Virus record (IMG/VR): IMGVR_UViG_3300046534_000950
Coordinates: 1-21,159 of that record
Direction: 5' to 3' (one strand)
Source: a virus
DNA: 21,159 nucleotides
The notes below the pieces were generated by a model. It was not told the origin of the DNA. It did no database searches and saw nothing but the letters and a program-made list of their open reading frames with translations. Of the stretch, positions 14,503-21,159 are shown in pieces (positions within the stretch are counted from its first letter, which is position 1; the number at the start of each line of letters is the position of its first letter). Position numbers and translations under genes: made by a program.

Positions 14503-15890
14503 TATTCCTGGCCGTCGTCGTCTTCGTCGTCTATTTCTTCGCTAGGCGGCGGCAGTTCTTCGGACGGCTCAAAGCCTGCAGCTACTCTTATCTCGTCGGC
14601 TGAAAACGGAACCTCCCCTCCTGATTTATATTGCTGTTCGTTTATCTTGCTAAGTTTTTCCGAGGCGCCGAGCTTTTCGGTTTCGGACCTAGCTAATAGG
14701 TCGTCCCAAGTTACCTGGTAGCTGCCTTTAGTGATTACGCCATACTTCATAAACCAATCGAAAACCGATTCTAGTATTTCCGTCTGAAAGTCTACGCGCC
14801 GCGCCTGGACACCTGAAAGAAATTGCCTAGCGTCCTCTGAGCTGGCTAGTCTGCCCGTCTGCTGCCCTACTAGAATTGTAGCGGGTATCATTGGGTCACA
14901 GCCCGCGGCTACGTCGTTTAACGCATTGGTAAAAAACTCTTTGGGGTTGCTTAAATTTGTGCTTATAGGGTTAGCTTTCATGCCAGGGGCGAACATGCTA
15001 CGTCTATATCTATCCCTAGAGAAATCATCGTAACTTTTTGTAAATTCCGCTATTAAAGATTCTATGTTTGCGGCTTTACTAGGGTCTTCCATTTCAAAGA
15101 TCATAGATTGGGCAGCGTTCTTGTAGAATCCTTCGGCGCCTCCTCCTATCACTTTGCGCAAGTCCATAAGGGAGTTATATATAGGCTCTAGTGTCGAAGT
15201 GCCATATATAAAGCCGTTATCACTATTCTCTGAGATAAATATAATCCTAGAAGCGTGGACCGTTTGAGAGGTCCTAACCTCTGTATTTCTTGTGCCCACC
15301 CCACCCTGTCGATATTCGACCTCTAGGGGGTTTCCGAATGTATCGCTAGTGGGGTCGTCGTCGGTTTTGGTTATTTCTAGCTGTCCCTCAAATAAAGGCA
15401 TTAATTCCACTATAGACCCAGGCCCACTTAGTTTATCGATTGGCGTTTTTAATGGCTGGTCGTCACGAACTCGGACAAATAGCCCGGCAAATCTTCCGAC
15501 TCTTTGGCGCCTGTCTAAGCCCCTTAGCCGCTTATACAATTTACAATTGTCATTAAGCTGCTCTATTTCTTTTAAAATCTTTTCATCACCTTCAATTATT
15601 GGAGGACTAGACCACCCATAATTTACAGGGAGATTGCACGCGGATTTTGCTATTCCGAACCGGCTGTACATATTCCAATAATTAGAAAATTCCAAGTTTG
15701 CAGGGTATCCAAAGTCTAGATAAATATTGTGTAAAGTGTCGGCGTAGTCGTAACCCCCGCTAGCTACGGACGCCATTTTATTTCTAATCCCTTGGGACGT
15801 GCTAGCGCTGGAATTAGCGACAATTTCGCTCGCCATAACGTGTAGCTCGCTTATCATCAAATCTCTTTTTTTGTCCTGGTCTTCGCTCAT
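14502..15890 (-). CDS. Portal protein (DUF1073 / Phage_portal_3 type)
   Basis: 462 residues. Family-typical blocks: YWNMYSRFGIAKSACNLPVNYGWSSPP near residues 67-93, GLDRRQRVGRFAGLFVRVRD, HASRIIFISENSD, YNSLMDLRKVIGGGAEGFYKNA (stem/crown region), NDVAAGCDPMIPATILVGQQ, TGRLASSEDARQF with SGVQARRVDFQTEILE, then an acidic tail (SEEIDDEDDDGQE). Twelve copies form the DNA channel and docking site for terminase. It starts 3 nt after terminase large with AGGGGG upstream and overlaps the Mu-F-like gene. Confidence 0.92.
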   Translation of the reverse strand: MSEDQDKKRDLMISELHVMASEIVANSSASTSQGIRNKMASVASGGYDYADTLHNIYLDFGYPANLEFSNYWNMYSRFGIAKSACNLPVNYGWSSPPIIEGDEKILKEIEQLNDNCKLYKRLRGLDRRQRVGRFAGLFVRVRDDQPLKTPIDKLSGPGSIVELMPLFEGQLEITKTDDDPTSDTFGNPLEVEYRQGGVGTRNTEVRTSQTVHASRIIFISENSDNGFIYGTSTLEPIYNSLMDLRKVIGGGAEGFYKNAAQSMIFEMEDPSKAANIESLIAEFTKSYDDFSRDRYRRSMFAPGMKANPISTNLSNPKEFFTNALNDVAAGCDPMIPATILVGQQTGRLASSEDARQFLSGVQARRVDFQTEILESVFDWFMKYGVITKGSYQVTWDDLLARSETEKLGASEKLSKINEQQYKSGGEVPFSADEIRVAAGFEPSEELPPPSEEIDDEDDDGQE

Positions 15891-15893
15891 AAT

Positions 15894-17411
15894 TTAGCCC
15901 CCTATGGCTATCTTTAATAAATTCTCTAAGTTAGATGATATACCAGATAGCTCTGCTAGGGCATATACCGTAGCGTCTACCCGGTTAGGTGATTTACCGT
16001 TGCTCTTTTGCGTTACTGGGTCGAAGTCTAATTGCTCGTCCTCCAGATCAGATAAGCCGGCCTTGTGCGCTACTCTCCTAAGCTCGTAAAGGGCTACCAC
16101 CGGCTCCGCTCTTAGAGCCTTACCTTTCTTGGCCGTTATTCTAATTACTAGGCCTGTATACCCGGCGTTCCTTAAATTGCTTTCGCACATGTCGCCGCCC
16201 TGATTGGTTTCTATCAATACCGCGTCTGCGTCGTTCTGCTCATATGCCGCTATAACGGCTAAGGCCCAGTCTAGCGGCCCGCCTTTCCTAGAATAGTCGG
16301 CTTGGACCGTATACTTATTATCTTGGTCTCTAAAATCGTGCTCGCTAGCCACAATAATACCGTGCTCGTCCGAGCTTTCCGTATTCGTGGTCGCCGGGTC
16401 TACCGCTACCACCGTTCTAATAATTGGATAGTCTTTGAAATCTGCCTCTTTGGCGTCGGATATAACCTTTTCCCTCCATAGCGCCGTTTCCTGGTCTCGC
16501 TTAATAGGAGCCTGCATATACTGAGCTCGGTATTTTCTCCTATTAGACTCTAAAGCTATTCTGTGTTTTTCGTTATGCTTAAACCTCCATAACCATCCAT
16601 TAGGTAAGCCGTGCTGTATCTGTATGCCGTGGGTATATTCTTCGGGATAAGGAACAGAGTTATCTATAAATACAGGTAGGTTTAAATGGTGCCAAGGCTC
16701 GCCAGAACCGCCACAAAGAAGAAAGCCGGCTAAGTCGTTCCAGTGCACGCGCTGCATTATTAAAATTATGGGGGTTTCTTCAACGGCTACCCGGCTAGAT
16801 ATGGTTTCACCATAGTTATTATTTATACCTTCCCTGGCTTTTTCACTATATGCGTCGTCTGGTTTTATTGGGTCGTCTATAACCAGGGCGCCAGAGAAAC
16901 TAGGCTTTACCATGTGCCCAGCTCTAAAGCCGGTTACCTGGCCCATGGTTGTTGAAGCGGTGACCCCGCCGCCGTCCTCGGTCGTCCAGATTTCCTTTGA
17001 GTCTATATCCTCTTTAATGTTTCGCTCGAACATCTGTTGAAATCTAGGTGATTTTACGATGGCCCTAGTCTTTGCGGAGTTCTCTAACACTAGCTTATTA
17101 GAGTAGGACAGGTGTAAGAATCTAGCCATGGGGTTAACGGCTAATCCCCTGGCCATATAGTTTATCGAGGCTAACTCTGTTTTTGTGTAGCCTGGCGGGA
17201 GATTTATAATAAGCCTAGGTATGTATTGCGGGTCGTCCTGGTCTAGCATTGTGCGATCTAGAGCGGCCTGCATTGCCCTATGATGCCGGTCTATTATCAT
17301 TTTGGTATCAAAGCGCTGTTTAAAAAAGTACCTCGCGTGGTATATGCCGTCGAGTTTGCATTCCTGCTTTCTCGATTCGACTCTGCGCGCCTCTGCGAAT
17401 ACGTCCACCAT
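15894..17411 (-). CDS. terL: Terminase large subunit
   Basis: 505 residues, the ATP-driven packaging motor and DNA-cutting nuclease. ATPase: a Walker A-type loop LPPGYTKTE (71-79; the usual form is PPRHGKSE-like), Walker B ALVIDDP (175-181), and coupling motif ILIMQRVHW (216-224). The segment YRAQYMQAPI (294-303) links to an RNase H-like nuclease whose likely metal ligands are Asp338 (VVAVDPA), Glu401 (AVLIETNQGG) and Asp479 (NRVDATVYAL). All key residues appear present. It overlaps terminase small (TAATG at 17411) and is 3 nt from portal. The packaging strategy (cos or pac) cannot be told from sequence alone. Confidence 0.96.
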   Translation of the reverse strand: MVDVFAEARRVESRKQECKLDGIYHARYFFKQRFDTKMIIDRHHRAMQAALDRTMLDQDDPQYIPRLIINLPPGYTKTELASINYMARGLAVNPMARFLHLSYSNKLVLENSAKTRAIVKSPRFQQMFERNIKEDIDSKEIWTTEDGGGVTASTTMGQVTGFRAGHMVKPSFSGALVIDDPIKPDDAYSEKAREGINNNYGETISSRVAVEETPIILIMQRVHWNDLAGFLLCGGSGEPWHHLNLPVFIDNSVPYPEEYTHGIQIQHGLPNGWLWRFKHNEKHRIALESNRRKYRAQYMQAPIKRDQETALWREKVISDAKEADFKDYPIIRTVVAVDPATTNTESSDEHGIIVASEHDFRDQDNKYTVQADYSRKGGPLDWALAVIAAYEQNDADAVLIETNQGGDMCESNLRNAGYTGLVIRITAKKGKALRAEPVVALYELRRVAHKAGLSDLEDEQLDFDPVTQKSNGKSPNRVDATVYALAELSGISSNLENLLKIAIGG

Positions 17412-17983
17412 TAGCAGTCGTCTTCTTTTAACATTTCAGCCCTGGCTTTTTTATACTGTTCCATCGACATAGGAACCGTAGTAACTACGCCCGCTAAGGC
17501 TATCCTTTCCTTAAATGCTTGTACGCTCACATGACGGCCGACAGTGTCCAGGGCTTTTAGCTTATCTAGTGTTTTAATCTTTACGCTGTTAGCCGGGTAT
17601 AGGCCCCTGGTGTTTGCTCTGCCGGTATCTATTACAAGCTCGCCAATACAATACCAATCGTCGTCAGTAGCTTTGCTAAAGTCGTAAAATATTTTCCCCT
17701 TCTCTAGCACAATAAATTTGCCTAGGCTAAAGCCGGCTATTAGCGCTGCTTTCTCTAATACCCAGGTCGCATTAATAATAGCTTTATTGGCGGCCTCCGC
17801 CATCGCGCTCTCAACATAGCTGTTTACCCTTTCCCTGCTGAATACGTCCGTAGCCCTACGATTAACGGTTTCTGTTTTCATATTGCTAGTGCTGTAAGCA
17901 TGCCTATACGCCGCGCTCTTGTTTCCATGCTCTAAAAAGTGGTTCGCGGCTAACCGCTCTTTTAACGTTAAAGTTGTTTTCAT
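17411..17983 (-). CDS. terS: Terminase small subunit (Terminase_2-like)
   Basis: 190 residues from ATG 17983 (MKTTLTLKERLAANHFLEHG). An N-terminal helix-turn-helix-like part (NKSAAYRHAYSTSNMKTETV, RRATDVFSRERV) would bind DNA. A helical middle (oligomerisation) follows, and then the family C-terminal block SVKIKTLDKLKALDTVGRHV. It recognises the packaging site and stimulates the large subunit. I chose 17983 because its ATG overlaps the stop of the upstream membrane-protein gene (ATGA) and the family begins here. An in-frame upstream ATG at 18082 would add a hydrophobic stretch that is the out-of-frame reading of that other gene. Confidence 0.86.
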   Translation of the reverse strand: MKTTLTLKERLAANHFLEHGNKSAAYRHAYSTSNMKTETVNRRATDVFSRERVNSYVESAMAEAANKAIINATWVLEKAALIAGFSLGKFIVLEKGKIFYDFSKATDDDWYCIGELVIDTGRANTRGLYPANSVKIKTLDKLKALDTVGRHVSVQAFKERIALAGVVTTVPMSMEQYKKARAEMLKEDDC

Positions 17984-18183
17984 AGTTTGGCCAAAATATA
18001 GCGGTGATACAGGCAACCCGTATAGAAAAAGATAATAGGAGGCCAAAAAGGCATAGTTTGGGTCCCAAGCCAATAGAGCCATAAAGCCAATACTAAAGGA
18101 AATGACAGGCCTATAGCTATCAAATGCGGCGTAAGTTCTTGATTTTTAACGCCATGCCCTTTCCGTGCTTTAAATTTTTGCAT
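17980..18183 (-). CDS. Small two-helix membrane protein, possible holin
   Basis: 67 residues: a basic N-terminus (MQKFKARKGHGVKNQ), a first hydrophobic helix (about 20-42, LIAIGLSFPLVLALWLYWLG), a short turn, and a second (about 45-64, FWPPIIFFYTGCLYHRYIL). This is the shape of a class II holin, but no endolysin or spanin lies nearby and the family is unrecognised. ATG follows GAAGGTTAGGAAA, a good ribosome site. Its stop overlaps terminase small. It appears to be the first gene of the late region, just behind the TATAAT box. Confidence 0.66.
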   Translation of the reverse strand: MQKFKARKGHGVKNQELTPHLIAIGLSFPLVLALWLYWLGTQTMPFWPPIIFFYTGCLYHRYILAKL

Positions 18184-18202
18184 TTTCCTAACCTTCTATT
18201 TC

Positions 18203-18208
18203 ATTATA
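18203..18208 (-). promoter_or_regulatory. Candidate -10 box of a late promoter
   Basis: A perfect TATAAT on the minus strand, 19 nt before the ATG of the membrane-protein gene and downstream of the hairpin at 18276-18310. No TTGACA-like box is present at 16-18 nt, so it may need an activator or be fortuitous. Confidence 0.35.
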
Positions 18209-18256
18209 TTTTAAAGGGCTGCTGATTCTTTAGATATTAAATCTCAAAATATGCCT

Positions 18257-18310
18257 AAAAAAAATCGAATATTTGCCCGGTTAATCTGGGTGGGTCTCAG
18301 AATAACCGGG
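18257..18310 (-). terminator. Hairpin and T-run between the small-gene cluster and the late genes
   Basis: Minus strand CCCGGTTA / TAACCGGG (18310-18303 and 18283-18276), extended inward by TCTG / CAGA after a T-T mismatch, around a 9-nt loop. A run of 8 T's (18264-18257) begins 11 nt later, further than in a classic intrinsic terminator. It is either a weak terminator or an RNA structure at the region boundary. Confidence 0.5.
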
Positions 18311-18363
18311 AAGGACCTATTCTTTAATTAGTGGAGTCTCTGCCGCGGCGGTCGTTGTTACTT

Positions 18364-18903
18364 TTATTTCCCTGCTCTAACAAAGTCAGCGGCTTCGGCA
18401 CAATGGCCGCATTGATCTTGGGGTTTTAGGCATCTAGAGCAAAATTCTATATCATAGCTGGCCGCTCGGTGCCCGGTAGAGGTAGAGGTAGGGGTAAAGG
18501 TAGGGCTAGAGGCAGGAGCCAGGGCGGCCAGGCAGTCGTTAAGCAGTTGTATTTCAGCATTTTTTGATTCTACCTCTATCTCCGCCTCTCGTGTTTCTTG
18601 TGCGTTTTGCCGGGTTACCGAGTTTTTGGCCATCCATCCATGAATCATAGCTCTTTGTATTGTAAGTGCCTGTATTCGAAACTCAATGCGATACTGTAAG
18701 TCGCTTATGTCATTTTTTGGGGCGCCATTAGTGGCGGTCTGCAGCCTAGAGGCTTCCAACTGCTCTGTAAGTTCTTTTACGATTTCCCCCGTAAAATTCA
18801 TGCCATATTGGTTATCCAGGGCTTCCCCTAGCTTTTTCATTATTCTGATACGAGTATCGATAGATATCTCGATCATTCTAAATACTGCTATTAATTCATT
18901 CAT
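18364..18903 (-). CDS. Unknown protein with C-terminal zinc-knuckle-like motif
   Basis: 179 residues from ATG 18903. A GTG at 18912 is possible, but AAGGTGAG sits about 4 nt before the ATG and overlaps that GTG. The body is helical and charged (FRMIEISIDTRIRIMKKLGE, a Glu-rich stretch EAEIEVESKNAEIQLLNDC), followed by a Ser/Thr/Pro linker (SSPTFTPTSTSTG) and a C-terminal C-x2-C-x6-C-x2-C (CSRCLKPQDQCGHC). The last motif could bind zinc. No family is recognised. It is the last gene before the late-region boundary. Confidence 0.68.
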   Translation of the reverse strand: MNELIAVFRMIEISIDTRIRIMKKLGEALDNQYGMNFTGEIVKELTEQLEASRLQTATNGAPKNDISDLQYRIEFRIQALTIQRAMIHGWMAKNSVTRQNAQETREAEIEVESKNAEIQLLNDCLAALAPASSPTFTPTSTSTGHRAASYDIEFCSRCLKPQDQCGHCAEAADFVRAGK

Positions 18904-19003
18904 ATCTCTCACCTTATGTGTTGGGGCTCTAACTTAATGTCTCTTTATATCAATGGCTTATGCTATGTGTTTTTATAAAGTTTCGTTTAAATAGCGTTCG
19001 GGC

Positions 19004-19255
19004 TTAACGTTTAAGGGCTTGCGTAAGTTCGGCTTCTATAGAAACCCATGCGGGCATATTTCCATTCGCGCATCCGCATTTTATACACCAAGCAGCATAG
19101 TTTTGAATTTGCTCGGCACACTCTCGGCTAATGGTCACGCTATCCTTAGCGCAAAAAACGCAATTGTTGGCGTCCTCAAAATCATGCCCTTTTACTTCGC
19201 AGAACACTTTGCTGTCGCTGGCAGCTTGTAATGCCCCCGTTTTTAATTCATTCAT
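19004..19255 (-). CDS. Small cysteine-rich protein, possible zinc binder
   Basis: 83 residues with seven cysteines: C19, C32-x2-C35, C46, and C57-x2-C60-x-C62. Spacing suggests one or two zinc sites. No family is recognised. ATG at 19255 lies just after one copy of the repeated junction element (19266-19280). Expressed with the other small genes upstream of the packaging genes. Confidence 0.68.
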   Translation of the reverse strand: MNELKTGALQAASDSKVFCEVKGHDFEDANNCVFCAKDSVTISRECAEQIQNYAAWCIKCGCANGNMPAWVSIEAELTQALKR

Positions 19256-19265
19256 AATTACTCAA

Positions 19266-19280
19266 TCCTATTGGCTAACC
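19266..19280 (-). repeat. Intercistronic element, copy 1 (GGTTAGCCAATAGGA)
   Basis: Reads GGTTAGCCAATAGGA on the minus strand, 10 nt before the ATG at 19255. AGGA serves as the ribosome site. Here the element lies after the stop of the preceding gene. Confidence 0.75.
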
Positions 19281-19289
19281 CTGTTAATA

Positions 19290-19604
19290 TTATTTGTGTG
19301 CGTCCCAGCTACCATCCTCGGAAAAATCCTCTTCGAAGTATCCATCCTCATTGACACATAAAACGCCCGCCGTTCTTTCCTTCCTGACTAGTAAATCATA
19401 AAGGTCGGTAGCTCTTGAGTGAGTGCTTATCGTCACCCCCCTCTCGCGGGTCATGTCGGCATATTGCCCAGTCCTTTTTTCTTGAGCTTTAGCCTTGCAG
19501 GACTTGGAAAAATACTTCCCCCAACCCCTTTTAACATCAGCGGTTCTTACCGTTTTCTTCCGCTTGCACCCACAAACACAGGTGACTTCTACTTGACTTG
19601 GCAT
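19290..19604 (-). CDS. Small phage zinc-finger-like protein (RGWG-SKSC motif)
   Basis: 104 residues. The N-terminus has C9, C11, C13 (VTCVCGCKRKK), then VRTADVKRGWGKYFSKSC with C36. The phrase RGWG-(K/R)-(Y/F)-x-SKSC is familiar from small phage proteins in which the Cys pairs bind zinc. Here the usual Cys before SKSC is Phe, so the site may be C9/C11/C13/C36 or degenerate. The second half is unrelated to anything I know and ends acidic (EDGYFEEDFSEDGSWDAHK). Role unknown. AGGAGG precedes the ATG as part of the junction element. Confidence 0.7.
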   Translation of the reverse strand: MPSQVEVTCVCGCKRKKTVRTADVKRGWGKYFSKSCKAKAQEKRTGQYADMTRERGVTISTHSRATDLYDLLVRKERTAGVLCVNEDGYFEEDFSEDGSWDAHK

Positions 19605-19614
19605 TCTATTTACC

Positions 19615-19629
19615 TCCTATTGGCTAGCC
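19615..19629 (-). repeat. Intercistronic element, copy 2 (GGCTAGCCAATAGGA)
   Basis: Reads GGCTAGCCAATAGGA, continuing GG, 10 nt before the ATG at 19604. The upstream gene stops at the TAG inside the element. Confidence 0.78.
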
Positions 19630-19881
19630 TGCTGTTGAATGCACATCACTAGGAAATACAAGGTCGCCGAGTTCCGCTTCAAACTCTTCGACCCCGTTAC
19701 AGAAATCATTGCGTTGACCGCTTGTATACTCATTTATTTGTCTATCTTTGCTCTTATCGTAAACGGTCACATTCTTATCGCCGATGGTGTAAAACCCAAG
19801 CCGATCAGACGGACATTTATTTAACAAGTTCTGCATTTTGCGAAGCCATGACTTTTCTTCTTTTGTTGATTTACTTTCCAT
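19624..19881 (-). CDS. Unknown small protein
   Basis: 85 residues, no family recognised. The N-terminus is Lys/Glu-rich (ESKSTKEEKSWLRKMQNLLN), followed by a possible beta segment (LGFYTIGDKNVTVYDKS) and an acidic C-terminal part (VEEFEAELGDLVF). Two cysteines, no membrane segment. The ATG at 19881 sits behind AGGAGG in the repeated junction element, and its own stop lies in the next copy of that element. Confidence 0.62.
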   Translation of the reverse strand: MESKSTKEEKSWLRKMQNLLNKCPSDRLGFYTIGDKNVTVYDKSKDRQINEYTSGQRNDFCNGVEEFEAELGDLVFPSDVHSTAG

Positions 19882-19887
19882 ACTGCC

Positions 19888-19902
19888 TCCTATTGGCTAA
19901 CT
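19888..19902 (-). repeat. Intercistronic element, copy 3 (AGTTAGCCAATAGGA)
   Basis: Reads AGTTAGCCAATAGGA, continuing GG, 6 nt before the ATG at 19881. The upstream gene ends Val-Ser-Gln-stop within it (GTT AGC CAA TAG), so stop and ribosome site overlap. Confidence 0.78.
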
Positions 19903-20120
19903 GGCCCATGCTCTAGGTCTTCCGCTATCTCACCAAGTTCTTTGAGTTTTTCAATTAAAACCCCAATAGATTCATGGTAATTCGCTTTTAACTCAATAGC
20001 TTTTAGGCGTTCAATTTCCGTTACTATTTTTTCAATACTCCCTTCTCGATACCCAAGGGCAGCTTCGCTTATGTCAGATAAAACACAGTATTCCGCTGTT
20101 GATAATTTATTCCTATCCAT
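19890..20120 (-). CDS. Unknown small helical protein
   Basis: 76 residues, almost entirely predicted helix with heptad-like Leu/Ile spacing (SIEKIVTEIERLKAIELKAN, ESIGVLIEKLKELGEIAEDL). Probably coiled-coil or dimeric. No family is recognised. ATG and the upstream stop share a base (TAATG at 20120), with AGGGG of the junction element as ribosome site. Confidence 0.66.
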   Translation of the reverse strand: MDRNKLSTAEYCVLSDISEAALGYREGSIEKIVTEIERLKAIELKANYHESIGVLIEKLKELGEIAEDLEHGPVSQ

Positions 20121-20503
20121 TAATGACCCCTGTTGGCTAACGGCGGGGTCAGCTTAGAAAGATTATCGTCAAGGTCTGGAAGGTTTGCGAGTTTTTGGCC
20201 GCTAGTTTCTTCCTTCTTTGCTGGCTGTTGCGCTAATAACTTTATAGCTGTGTCGTAGGGCTCGTAACCTTCTTGCATATCTAGGCAAGTGGCGCACGAC
20301 TCTAGGCAGTCTTGGAGATCGGTTATACACTTGTCCTTGATAGCGTCGTTGTCTCTTAGTTCAATTAAGAGCGAAAGAATATCCATAGATATTTTAGTGT
20401 CAGTTACAATTGTATGATCAGCTTTAGCCCAAAAATCTATCTCGTCCCTTAGCTGTATTTCTAGGGGAATCGGGGAATCGTCCATATCGTCCGGTTGTCT
20501 CAC
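20120..20503 (-). CDS. Unknown small acidic protein with clustered cysteines
   Basis: 127 residues starting with GTG at 20503, which shares a G with the upstream stop (TAGTG); GGAGAAAGGA lies just upstream. An acidic N-terminus (MRQPDDMDDSPIPLEIQLRD) is followed by a helical middle with C59, C66, C70 and C73 (CITDLQDCLESCATC), then a polar tail. The cysteines may bind a metal or pair. No family is recognised. Confidence 0.66.
   Translation of the reverse strand: MRQPDDMDDSPIPLEIQLRDEIDFWAKADHTIVTDTKISMDILSLLIELRDNDAIKDKCITDLQDCLESCATCLDMQEGYEPYDTAIKLLAQQPAKKEETSGQKLANLPDLDDNLSKLTPPLANRGH
20127..20142 (-). repeat. Intercistronic element, copy 4 (CGTTAGCCAACAGGGG)
   Basis: Reads CGTTAGCCAACAGGGG, 6 nt before the ATG at 20120, differing from the other copies by AAC for AAT and GGGG for GAGG. 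It codes the last residues of the upstream gene (PLANRGH), so here it is translated. Confidence 0.7.
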
Positions 20504-20778
20504 TATCCTTTCTCCATTGATTCTTGATCTAGGTAAGCTGTAAAAGACTCGCTAACCCTGTCCAGTTTGTTTTTTTCGGCCTCGGCTACGTTGTTTTTGT
20601 GCTTGGCGCCGGCCTTATCTAGCTTTTCTATTGCGGCTTTGCGTATTGAAACCGCCTTGTCTAACTTTTCGATTGATTTGCAATGCTTAAACCTGGCTAT
20701 ATCTACGTTCGCCGCGCTTTGCGCCCATTCAATATAGGCATATTCATAATTTTTTTCATCTTCATTAAAGTTGCTCAT
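20503..20778 (-). CDS. Unknown small lysine-rich coiled-coil protein
   Basis: 91 residues, mostly helical. IEKLDKA occurs twice (SIEKLDKAVSIRKAAIEKLDKAG), giving a short internal repeat. Charged throughout with a Tyr-rich N-terminus (NYEYAYIEWAQ). No family is recognised. The sequence before ATG 20778 (AATAGGACTAGGCCAATATA) holds the words AATAGGA and GGCCAATA, perhaps a rearranged relative of the junction element. Confidence 0.63.
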   Translation of the reverse strand: MSNFNEDEKNYEYAYIEWAQSAANVDIARFKHCKSIEKLDKAVSIRKAAIEKLDKAGAKHKNNVAEAEKNKLDRVSESFTAYLDQESMEKG

Positions 20779-20968
20779 TATATTGGCCTAGTCCTATTTG
20801 TTGTTAAAAGCCCCTGGCGCCTGCAATATTAGTAACCGCGTAAACTAAATCCTAATCGTCAGGTGATAAGCGGGGGATAAATTGTTAGTCCGTTTAGTGT
20901 TCTTGCACCTGGTAGAAGAATCTCTGCAGGCCAGGGAATACGCGGACTTTAAAACCAGTTTAAAAGCA
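20779..20968 (-). other. Intergenic region without a supported gene
   Basis: 190 bp between the edge gene and the small-gene cluster. It contains CAGGTG and CACCTG as separated inverted arms and a weak TAATAT box with no matching -35. A reading frame over 20845-21051 overlaps the edge gene, lacks a ribosome site and is not accepted. No convincing terminator or promoter is seen. Confidence 0.5.
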
Positions 20969-21159
20969 CTACCAGTTACGCCTATTTTTACCCTTGTTTC
21001 CATTCCTTCCGCTAAAACTAGGCTTTGAGTGTTCGGGCTCTGCCACAACATTATTAAGCCGTAGGTTATCGTAGTTCGTTATATCTCCTACAACTATAAA
21101 CCGAAACTCTTTTAAGTTTTTAGCAGCCATAGCTGCTGATCTAGCGAGCTGGGAAGCTG
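20969..21159 (-). CDS. 3' end of an unknown gene cut by the window edge
   Basis: The frame enters from the right edge (ASQLARSAAMAAKNLKEFRF...) and ends at the TAG 20971-20969, giving 63 residues with a basic, Gly/Asn-rich end (FSGRNGNKGKNRRNW). The composition is protein-like (FRFIVVGDITNYDN). A start at the internal ATG 21130 would make a 53-residue protein but has no ribosome site, so I favour a longer gene continuing outside. Function unknown. Confidence 0.55.
   Translation of the reverse strand, partial: ASQLARSAAMAAKNLKEFRFIVVGDITNYDNLRLNNVVAEPEHSKPSFSGRNGNKGKNRRNW

Noticed and set aside
17411-18082. Terminase small subunit of 223 residues from the ATG at 18082
   Set aside because: The extra 33 residues are the shifted reading of the membrane-protein gene. 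The ATG at 17983 is coupled by ATGA and fits the family N-terminus.
18913-19003. AT-rich gap with TATAAA-like words, considered as a promoter
   Set aside because: No -35-like hexamer at 16-18 nt from either TATAAA. It is probably just the AT-rich leader of the next gene.
20845-21051. 68-codon minus-strand frame near the right edge
   Set aside because: Overlaps a more protein-like frame entering from the edge, and there is no ribosome site before its ATG.
1-21159. CRISPR array, tRNA, IS element, attachment site
   Set aside because: No regularly spaced repeats, cloverleaf-like segment, transposase or integrase was seen in either strand on reading. The repeats found are coding or junction elements.

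Overview
The window is a continuous block of tailed-phage (Caudoviricetes) DNA, moderate in G+C by eye (not counted), with every supported gene on the minus strand. Transcription therefore runs from high to low coordinates. The gene set is that of a long-tailed siphovirus with a lambda-like tail plan: HK97-fold capsid, G/GT frameshift chaperones and a very large tape measure protein. I see no integrase, repressor, lysis enzyme, replication gene, tRNA, IS element or CRISPR array, so lifestyle and host cannot be read here. The Shine-Dalgarno sites and lambda-type tail suggest a Gram-negative host (inference).

Layout in transcription order. (1) 21159-18364: the 3' end of one gene cut by the window edge, then seven small genes, several cysteine-rich and possibly zinc-binding. 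Four of their junctions carry a near-identical element that combines the upstream stop codon region with the downstream ribosome binding site. (2) 18363-18184: an intergenic boundary with a hairpin plus T-run and a perfect TATAAT box. (3) 18183-13558: a small membrane protein, terminase small and large subunits, a DUF1073-type portal and a Mu-F-like head protein, nearly all linked by stop/start overlaps. (4) 13517-10184: head maturation protease with scaffold tail, a probable decoration protein, major capsid protein and a small acidic protein. This block is punctuated by three candidate intrinsic terminators. (5) 10099-7719: head-tail connector, head closure, tail completion and tail terminator proteins, then two consecutive tail-tube-like proteins. 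(6) 7718-2540: a structured leader, tail assembly chaperones G and G-T joined by a -1 frameshift, and a 1408-residue tape measure protein. (7) 2543-1: a tail-tip-type protein with an apparent LamG-like insertion, and the N-terminal 304 residues of a tail fibre that continues beyond the window.

Together the genes form the packaging motor, procapsid, neck, tail tube with length ruler, and the start of the host-recognition tip. The most distinctive signals are: a textbook -1 frameshift site (T TTT TTG, 7-nt spacer, 11-bp bulged stem enclosing the 0-frame stop); a 12-bp hairpin before gene G whose loop can pair with sequence abutting the G ribosome binding site; tandem tail-tube-like genes; the LamG-like insertion; a probable internal start for a free scaffold; and the repeated intercistronic element of the small-gene region. 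No complete new defence or mobile system is evident.
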